Shown: one piece after another, positions 58,709 through 64,000 of the stretch
Position numbering within the stretch: position 1 is the first letter of the stretch
Layout of the letters: each line of letters starts with the position of its first letter
Source: Cellulomonas pakistanensis
GTDB taxonomy: Bacteria > Actinomycetota > Actinomycetes > Actinomycetales > Cellulomonadaceae
Length of the DNA: 64,000 nt
Assembly: GCF_016862755.1 (NCBI RefSeq)
Contig: NZ_BONO01000017.1
Coordinates: forward strand, 30,291-94,290
Direction: 5' to 3'
Translations under genes and position numbers: made by a program
The notes under the pieces: generated by a model
What the model was told of the DNA's origin: nothing
Database searches by the model: none
The model's input: only the letters and a program-made list of their open reading frames with translations

Positions 58709-60477
58709 CCGCCGCCGCGACCCGCCCGACCGCCGGCCCCGCCCCGCGCGCGGCCGCCGACGCGCCGCTGTCCCGCGCCGCCGTCTCCCGCCGGCTGGTC
58801 CGGTTCGGCCGGCCCGTGCTGCTGCCGCTCGCCGTCTCGCTGGTCTGCCGCGTCGTCGGGCAGCTGCTCGGCGTCGCGCTGCTCGGGGTGTCGGCGTGGG
58901 GCGTCGCCCGGGTGGCGTCGGACCCGAGCGCCGCGATCGCGCCGGTGGTGTGGACGCTGGTCGCGCTGTCCCTGGTGAAGGGCGTCGTCCGGTACCTGGA
59001 GCAGCTCACGGGCCACGGCGTCGCGTTCAAGGCGCTGGCCATGCTCCGCGTCGACTTCTACGACCGGCTCGCGCCGCAGTCGCCCGCCGGCGTGCTGTCC
59101 CGGCGCACCGGCGACCTGGTGAACCGCGCGACCAAGGACGTCGACAAGGTCGAGGTGTTCTTCGCGCACACGCTGGTGCCCGCGGTCAGCGCCGTCGTCG
59201 TGCCGGCCGTGGTGCTCGTCGTCCTGGCGGTCGGGTACGACCCGGTGCTGGCGCTCGTGCTGCTGCCGTTCCTGCTGCTGGTCGGCGCGGTCGTGCCCGC
59301 GTGGGGCCGGGCCCCGAGCGCGGACGCGGCGACCCGGGTCCGGGCGGCGCGCGGCCGGCTGGCGCAGCTCGTGACGGAGTCGCTGCAGGGCGTGCGCGAG
59401 GTGCTCGCGTTCGGCGCCGCGGGCCGCCGGCGCGCGGAGGCCCGGGCCGTGGCGGACGAGGTCGGGGCCGGGCTCGCGGGCCTGGCGACCTGGACCGCCC
59501 GACGCCGCGCGGCGAACGCCGTGGTCGTGGTCGCGGCCGTGGTGACCGTCGCGCTGGTCGGCGCCGCGCGGGTCGGCGCGGGGGCGCTCGACTGGCCGAC
59601 GTACGTCGTGGCGGTCGTCGTCGCGCTCGCCGTGTTCACGCCGGTGCTCGCGGTCGAGGACGTCGCGCCCGAGCTGGAGCAGGCGTTCGCCGCCGCGCGC
59701 CGGCTGTGGCGGGTCACCGACGCGGCCCCCGCGACGACGTCCCCCGCCGACCCCGTGCGGCTGCCCGACGGGCCGCTCGACATCCGGTTCGAGGGTGTGC
59801 GGTTCACCTACCCCGCGCCCGAGACCGACCCCGACGACCCGGCCGCGCGGACGCCGTCGTCCGTCGAGCGCCGGCCCGTGCTCACCGGGCTGGACCTGCA
59901 CGTGCCCGCCGGCGGCACCACCGCGGTCGTCGGGTCGTCCGGCTCCGGGAAGTCGACGCTGGTCAACCTGCTGACCCGGGCCTGGGACCCGGACGCGGGG
60001 CGCGTGCTGCTCGGCGGCGTCGACGTCCGGGACGTGTCGCTCGAGGACCTGCGCCGGCACGTGGCCGTCGTCGGGCAGAGCACGTACCTGTTCAACGACA
60101 CGCTCGCGGCGAACCTGCGGCTCGCGGCGCCCGACGCCACCGACGCCGAGCTCGAGCAGGCCTGCCGCCGCGCCGCGCTGCACGACGCGGTCGTCGCGAT
60201 GCCGGACGGCTACCAGACCCGCGTCGGCGAGCTGGGGGAGCGGCTCTCCGGGGGGCAGCGGCAGCGCGTCGCGATCGCCCGGGCGCTGCTGCTGGACGCG
60301 CCGGTGCTCGTCCTCGACGAGGCGACCAGCCAGCTCGACGTCGCGACCGAGGCCGAGATCCAGGACGCGCTGGCCGAGGCCGCGCGGGGCCGGACGGTGC
60401 TGGTGATCGCGCACCGCCCGGGTGCCGTCCGCACCGCGGACCGCGTCCTGCGCATCGACGACCTCACGCGGGCCTAG
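58705..60477 (+). CDS. Exporter-fold ABC transporter subunit 2 (CydC-like)
   Basis: A 590-residue partner of the preceding subunit. Six helices, then an ATPase with GSSGSGKST, LSGGQRQRVAIARALLL, LVLDEATSQLD and IAHRPG, all intact. It lacks the His-rich tail. The GTG overlaps the upstream stop by four bases. Confidence 0.85.
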   Translation: MTAAATRPTAGPAPRAAADAPLSRAAVSRRLVRFGRPVLLPLAVSLVCRVVGQLLGVALLGVSAWGVARVASDPSAAIAPVVWTLVALSLVKGVVRYLEQLTGHGVAFKALAMLRVDFYDRLAPQSPAGVLSRRTGDLVNRATKDVDKVEVFFAHTLVPAVSAVVVPAVVLVVLAVGYDPVLALVLLPFLLLVGAVVPAWGRAPSADAATRVRAARGRLAQLVTESLQGVREVLAFGAAGRRRAEARAVADEVGAGLAGLATWTARRRAANAVVVVAAVVTVALVGAARVGAGALDWPTYVVAVVVALAVFTPVLAVEDVAPELEQAFAAARRLWRVTDAAPATTSPADPVRLPDGPLDIRFEGVRFTYPAPETDPDDPAARTPSSVERRPVLTGLDLHVPAGGTTAVVGSSGSGKSTLVNLLTRAWDPDAGRVLLGGVDVRDVSLEDLRRHVAVVGQSTYLFNDTLAANLRLAAPDATDAELEQACRRAALHDAVVAMPDGYQTRVGELGERLSGGQRQRVAIARALLLDAPVLVLDEATSQLDVATEAEIQDALAEAARGRTVLVIAHRPGAVRTADRVLRIDDLTRA

Positions 60478-60482
60478 GCGCC

Positions 60483-60538
60483 GAGCGGTCACGGATCGGG
60501 CGCTTCGACGGCGGGAAGGCCCCGGACCGTGACCTCTC
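60483..60538. terminator. Hairpin at the end of the haem operon
   Basis: GGTCACGG (60487-60494) pairs with CCGTGACC (60527-60534). Further partial pairing of CGAG with CTCG outside extends the stem. Between convergent genes. Confidence 0.4.
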
Positions 60539-60558
60539 GACGCGCAGCCGGCGCGGGG

Positions 60559-61416
60559 TCAGCGCGTGCGGGTCGCGACGACGTCGTGGGACGCGCGGCC
60601 CGCGTCCAGCCCGCGGCGCTCGAACTTCGTCACCGGGCGGTGGTCCGGGCGCGGCGCGAACCCGCCGTGCGGGTTGGTCAGCCCCGGGTCCGCCGCGACG
60701 ACCTCGAGCATCTGCTCGGCGTACTCGGCCCAGTCGGTCGCGCAGTGCAGGGTGCCGCCGACCCGCAGCCGGCTGCGCAGCAGCGCGACGTGGTCCGGCG
60801 CGATGATCCGGCGCTTGTGGTGCCGGGCCTTCGGCCACGGGTCCGGGAAGAACACGTGCACCGCGTCCAGCGAGCCCTCCGCGACCGTCCGCCGCACCAG
60901 GTCGAGGGCGTCGCCGTGCGCGACGCGGACGTTCGACAGCCCGCGCTCGTCGAGCAGCACGAGCAGGTTCGCGATCCCCGGCAGGTGCGCCTCGACCGCG
61001 AGGTAGTCCCGGCCGGGGTCGGCGGCGGCCATCGCGGCGGTGGCGTCGCCCATGCCCGACCCGATCTCGAGCACCAGAGGCGCCGACCGGCCGAACAGCC
61101 GCACAGCGTCGAGGGTCCCGTCGGGGCCGGTCGGCGGCAGGCCGAGCGCGGGGTCGTGCACCGAGACGCCGAACCGGGGCCACAGCCGCTCGAGCGCCCC
61201 CGTGCGCCGCTCGCCGAGCGGGGCGCGCCGCGGGTGGAACGTGCGGACCGGGTCGCCGACGCCCTGCGACTCGTGCCGGAACGCGTCGCCGGGCCGTACC
61301 CCGTCGCCGGGCCGGGCGTCGCCGGGCCGCACCCCGTCGCCGGGCCGGGCGTCGCCGGACCACGCGGCGTCGCCGTCGGCGGGCGGGGGAGCGGGGCGGT
61401 CGTCCGGGTGGGGCAC
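60559..61416 (-). CDS. trmB: tRNA (guanine-N7)-methyltransferase
   Basis: A 285-residue product. LVLEIGSGMGDATAAMAAADP binds SAM, VHVFFPDPWPKARHHKRRI is the TrmB signature, and LHCATDWAEYAEQM plus VTKFERRG finish the domain. Methylates G46 in the variable loop of tRNA. The first 65 residues are an unconserved extension with a repeated GDGVRPGDARP segment; a shorter start inside it is possible. GTG 61416 has TACCCT at 61428-61423 (minus), six bases upstream. Confidence 0.92.
   Translation of the reverse strand: MPHPDDRPAPPPADGDAAWSGDARPGDGVRPGDARPGDGVRPGDAFRHESQGVGDPVRTFHPRRAPLGERRTGALERLWPRFGVSVHDPALGLPPTGPDGTLDAVRLFGRSAPLVLEIGSGMGDATAAMAAADPGRDYLAVEAHLPGIANLLVLLDERGLSNVRVAHGDALDLVRRTVAEGSLDAVHVFFPDPWPKARHHKRRIIAPDHVALLRSRLRVGGTLHCATDWAEYAEQMLEVVAADPGLTNPHGGFAPRPDHRPVTKFERRGLDAGRASHDVVATRTR
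61285..61350 (-). repeat. 33-base tandem duplication in the trmB N-terminal extension
   Basis: 61285-61317 and 61318-61350 are identical except for one base. In the protein this gives two copies of an 11-residue Arg/Pro/Gly/Asp unit. Confidence 0.9.
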
Positions 61417-61538
61417 GCGTCGAGGGTAGCCGCGCGCGCCCGACCCCCGGCCCGCGCGCCTCGCCCCGCGCCCGGCCACCCCGCGCGACGCGGCCCCGTG
61501 CGACGCGGCCCCGCGCGATCCCGGCCCCGCCGACCCCG

Positions 61539-62318
61539 TCAGCCCTGCGCGGCCGCCGCCTCGCCCACGTTCGGCCCCATGAGCCCGAGCCGCTCGCCGA
61601 ACGGCCCGGTGATCGACGCGACCCGCCCGTACGGCGAGTCCTCCGCGGGCAGGTGCACCCCGCCGCCGAGCCGTGTGGCGGCGGCGACCACGGCGTCCGT
61701 GTCCTCGACCCGCACGTACAGGCACCACTCCGGGCGGTCCCACCCGCCGCCGATGCCGCCCACCGGCTCGTCCGCGAGCAGCAGCGTCGTGTAGTCGAAC
61801 CCCGGCTGGCTGATGTCCTGCAGCACGTAGTCGAACACCGCGGGGTAGAACGCCCGCGCGGCGGCGGGGTCCGCCGACATGTGCTCGGCCCAGGCGATCG
61901 CGCCCGGCTCGTCGACCACCTGCGCGCCGATCGACGTCCCCGCCTGCCAGAGCGCCACGGGCGCGCCGGTCGGGTCGGCGAGCACCGCCATCGCGCCGAA
62001 CGCCATGACGTCCATCGGCCCGGCGAGCACGGTGGCGCCGGCGGCGGTCGCGCGGTCCGCCGCCGCGGCGACGTCGGCCGTGGCCAGGTGGGGGAGCCAC
62101 GCCACGGGGGCGTCCGGGTCGGGCCGGTACCCGTTCAGGGCGGCGGCGCGCCGTCCGCCGACCAGCGCCTCGCTGGAGAACCCGGTCTCCTCCGGGCCGA
62201 CCTCGAACTCCCAGCCGAGCAGCGCGCCGTAGAACTGCCGGCCGAGCTCCAGGTCCGGCACCGCGAGCTCCGCCCAGCAGGGCGTCCCGTCGGGCCAGGG
62301 CGTGTCGCGCACGGTCAT
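61539..62318 (-). CDS. VOC-family protein with two glyoxalase-like domains
   Basis: A 259-residue product with two paired-beta-alpha modules: CWAELAVPDLELGRQFYGALLGWEF and IAWAEHMSADPAAARAFYPAVFDYV. MAVLADPTGAPVALWQ and ASITGPFGERLGLMGP end each module. It resembles the stress-linked 27-kDa antigen/CFP30B group of VOC proteins. Metal or substrate unknown. ATG 62318 after GAGGGGGA. Confidence 0.85.
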   Translation of the reverse strand: MTVRDTPWPDGTPCWAELAVPDLELGRQFYGALLGWEFEVGPEETGFSSEALVGGRRAAALNGYRPDPDAPVAWLPHLATADVAAAADRATAAGATVLAGPMDVMAFGAMAVLADPTGAPVALWQAGTSIGAQVVDEPGAIAWAEHMSADPAAARAFYPAVFDYVLQDISQPGFDYTTLLLADEPVGGIGGGWDRPEWCLYVRVEDTDAVVAAATRLGGGVHLPAEDSPYGRVASITGPFGERLGLMGPNVGEAAAAQG

Positions 62319-62493
62319 GTCGTCCCCCTCGGTGGGTCGGGCGCGGGCCGTGGCGGCGCCGCCGGGACCCATCAGACCACCGCCCGCCGACACGCGACCA
62401 GAGCCGGCGGGACCCCCGGGCACGCCGAAGGGGCGCCCCGCCGGGCCGGCGCTCCCTCCGCGCGCCGACCCGACGGGACGCCCCCGTCCGTGA

Positions 62494-62511
62494 GCCGCCT
62501 CGTCAGGCGGC
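62494..62511. terminator. Short hairpin overlapping the ugd stop codon
   Basis: GCCGCCT and AGGCGGC form a 7-bp stem around CGTC; the ugd stop codon lies within it. More GC-rich inverted repeats (GACGGG/CCCGTC) lie just beyond. Confidence 0.35.
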
Positions 62512-63915
62512 GGGCCGCCCGAGACCCGCGAACTCCCAGCCGGCGGCGCGCCAGCGGGCGGGGTCGAGCTTGCCGCGCGCGTCGACGACGCGGGGCGTGG
62601 CGGTGAGCGGCGCCAGCTTGTCGGCGTCCGCGGTGGCGAACTGGTCCCACTCGGTGAGGACCAGGACGGCGTCCGTGCCCTCGACGGCCTCCTCGATGGA
62701 GGTCGCGTAGGACAGCGTCGGGAACGAGCGGCGCGCGGTGTCGCCGGCCTCGGGGTCGAACACCGTGACCTGCGCGCCGCGCAGGTGCAGGGCCGCCGCC
62801 ACGTTGAGGGCCGGGGAGTCGCGGACGTCGTCGGTGTCGGGCTTGAACGCCGCGCCGAGCACGCCGATCCGGCGGTTGAGCACCGAGCCGCCGCAGGCCT
62901 CGACCGCCATGTCCAGCACGCGCTCGCGCTGGCCCATGTTGATCTCGTCGACCTGCTGCAGCAGGGCGGAGGCGCGGTACGCGCCGAGCTCGTTGGCGCG
63001 GTGCATGAGCGCGCGGATGTCCTTGGGGAGGCAGCCGCCGCCGAAGCCGAGGCCGGCGTTGAGGAACTGCCGGCCGATGCGGACGTCGTGGCCGAGCGCG
63101 TCGGCGAGGACGGTGACGTCGGCGCCCGCGGCCTCGCAGACCGTGGAGATCGCGTTGATGAACGAGATCTTGGTGGCGAGGAACGCGTTGGCGCTGACCT
63201 TGACCAGCTCCGCGGTCGGCAGGTCGGTGACGACGACCGGCGTGCCCTCGGCGATCGGGCCGGCGTAGACCTCGCGGAGCGTGGCCTCGGCCCGCTCGGA
63301 GGTGCCGCCGAGCACGATGCGGTCGGGGTGCAGGGTGTCGTCGACGGCCTTGCCCTCGCGCAGGAACTCCGGGTTCCAGACCAGCTCGAGCGAGACGCCG
63401 GCCGGGGCCTGCGCGGCGACGAGCTCGCGGAGCCGGGCCGCGGTGCCGACCGGGACGGTCGACTTGCCGACGATCAGGGCGTCCTTGGTGAGGTTCTTCG
63501 CGATGGTGGTCGCGGCGGACTCCACGTAGGACAGGTTCGCGGCGTGGCTCGTCTTCATCTGCGGCGTGCCGACGCAGATGAAGTGCACGTCGCCCCAGGC
63601 GGCGGCGGAGGTCAGGTCGGTGGTGAACCGCAGCCGGCCGGTCGCGAGGTGCTTCTCGAGCAGCGGGTCCAGCCCGGGCTCGAAGAACGGCACCTTGCCG
63701 GCGGCCAGCGCGTCGACCTTGGCCTGGTCGACGTCGGCGCCCAGGACCTCGAAGCCGAGCTCGGCCATGGCGACGGCGTGCGTCGCGCCGAGGTAGCCGG
63801 TGCCGTAGACGGCGATCTTGAGCGGGCCGCGGCCGGCGGCCGCCTCGGCGGGCAGGCCGGCCGAGGCGAGGCCCTCGGCGGACATGGTGGCGGCGGAGAG
63901 GGACGCGTCGTTCAT
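62503..63915 (-). CDS. ugd: UDP-glucose 6-dehydrogenase
   Basis: A 470-residue product from ATG 63915 after GGAG. NAD-binding IAVYGTGYLGATHAVAMAELG, then STVPVGTAARLRELV, NPEFLREGKAVDDTLHPDRIV, catalytic C295 in GFGGGCLPKDIRAL, and the C-terminal UDP-binding GAAFKPDTDDVRDSPAL. Makes UDP-glucuronate for envelope polysaccharides. The first 32 residues are an unconserved extension. The upstream 85 bases to the window end show no clear promoter. Confidence 0.92.
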   Translation of the reverse strand: MNDASLSAATMSAEGLASAGLPAEAAAGRGPLKIAVYGTGYLGATHAVAMAELGFEVLGADVDQAKVDALAAGKVPFFEPGLDPLLEKHLATGRLRFTTDLTSAAAWGDVHFICVGTPQMKTSHAANLSYVESAATTIAKNLTKDALIVGKSTVPVGTAARLRELVAAQAPAGVSLELVWNPEFLREGKAVDDTLHPDRIVLGGTSERAEATLREVYAGPIAEGTPVVVTDLPTAELVKVSANAFLATKISFINAISTVCEAAGADVTVLADALGHDVRIGRQFLNAGLGFGGGCLPKDIRALMHRANELGAYRASALLQQVDEINMGQRERVLDMAVEACGGSVLNRRIGVLGAAFKPDTDDVRDSPALNVAAALHLRGAQVTVFDPEAGDTARRSFPTLSYATSIEEAVEGTDAVLVLTEWDQFATADADKLAPLTATPRVVDARGKLDPARWRAAGWEFAGLGRPAA

Positions 63916-64000
63916 GGGGGTGCTCCTCACGGTGGGGCGCGGTCGGGGGGTGCGGGTGCGGCGGGCGGTCACGGGACGGCCGCCGCGGTCGGGGCGGGGG

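Noticed and set aside
1..64000. tRNA, rRNA, CRISPR, insertion sequence or prophage
   Set aside because: No T-arm-like GGTTCGAATC sequence with a matching acceptor stem, no regularly spaced direct repeats with unique spacers, and no transposase, integrase or phage structural motif were seen by eye. Short tRNA genes could still be missed without a covariance search.

Overview
The window is 64 kb of very GC-rich actinobacterial chromosome. High-GC codon use, many GTG starts, LAXTG-type wall-anchor signals, DUF6480 and DUF5997 proteins, a DtxR/IdeR-type iron box and carbohydrate-degrading loci suggest a member of the Micrococcales, most plausibly Cellulomonadaceae. The family placement is inference. 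I see no rRNA, tRNA, CRISPR array, insertion sequence or prophage, and no gene-free gap longer than about 300 bases.

Layout. 1-3.1 kb: the end of a large surface protein with ABC-transporter-associated wall repeats, overlapping a secreted lytic transglycosylase. 3.3-18 kb: a small membrane protein, an MFS sugar-type transporter, an epoxide hydrolase, a 1324-residue wall-anchored lectin/repeat protein (LAVTG signal), L-lactate dehydrogenase, an SLC13-type permease, a GyrI-like protein, a family 2 glycosyltransferase, a DUF4334 protein, an acyltransferase-3, and a PadR/membrane-protein pair. 18-26 kb: mostly small genes, including two genes that read as frameshifted (18596-19269 and 22060-23111), a HAD phosphatase, TetR with an SGNH esterase, a lipoprotein thioredoxin, a GAF protein and a ZIP transporter. 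26-32.3 kb: a LacI regulator divergent from an ABC sugar importer (binding protein plus two permeases) and a GH127 beta-L-arabinofuranosidase; a promoter and operator-like palindrome sit between them. 32.3-49.6 kb: a chloride channel, TetR-MMPL exporter, NarL-type two-component system, LacI-GH2 locus with a perfect operator palindrome, an SBP-3-like lipoprotein with a CDF transporter, a DHA2 efflux pump, sirtuin, an HTH-less LysR-type effector domain divergent from DUF5997, and a membrane protein. 49.7-60.5 kb: a haem acquisition cluster. 60.5-64 kb: TrmB, a VOC protein and UDP-glucose dehydrogenase.

The most notable region is the haem cluster. A promoter whose -10 is covered by an iron box precedes hmuT, hmuU and hmuV, which overlap by 4 bases each. 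A membrane-anchored protein follows, then a 902-residue wall-anchored protein with two HtaA domains, both with the expected Tyr/His/Tyr haem residues. A pair of exporter-fold ABC subunits completes it; the first has an N-terminal tail of seven GGGHP repeats. A roughly 130-residue domain I cannot name occurs once in the membrane-anchored protein and twice in the HtaA protein.

Two sequence-level patterns recur. At least ten genes have a TANNNT hexamer 6-7 bases before an ATG or GTG, a leaderless layout. A palindromic hairpin element built on GAGTGGAGCGTCCTGCC occurs in two near-identical intergenic copies and one decayed copy. Several other unusually long hairpins mark gene ends.
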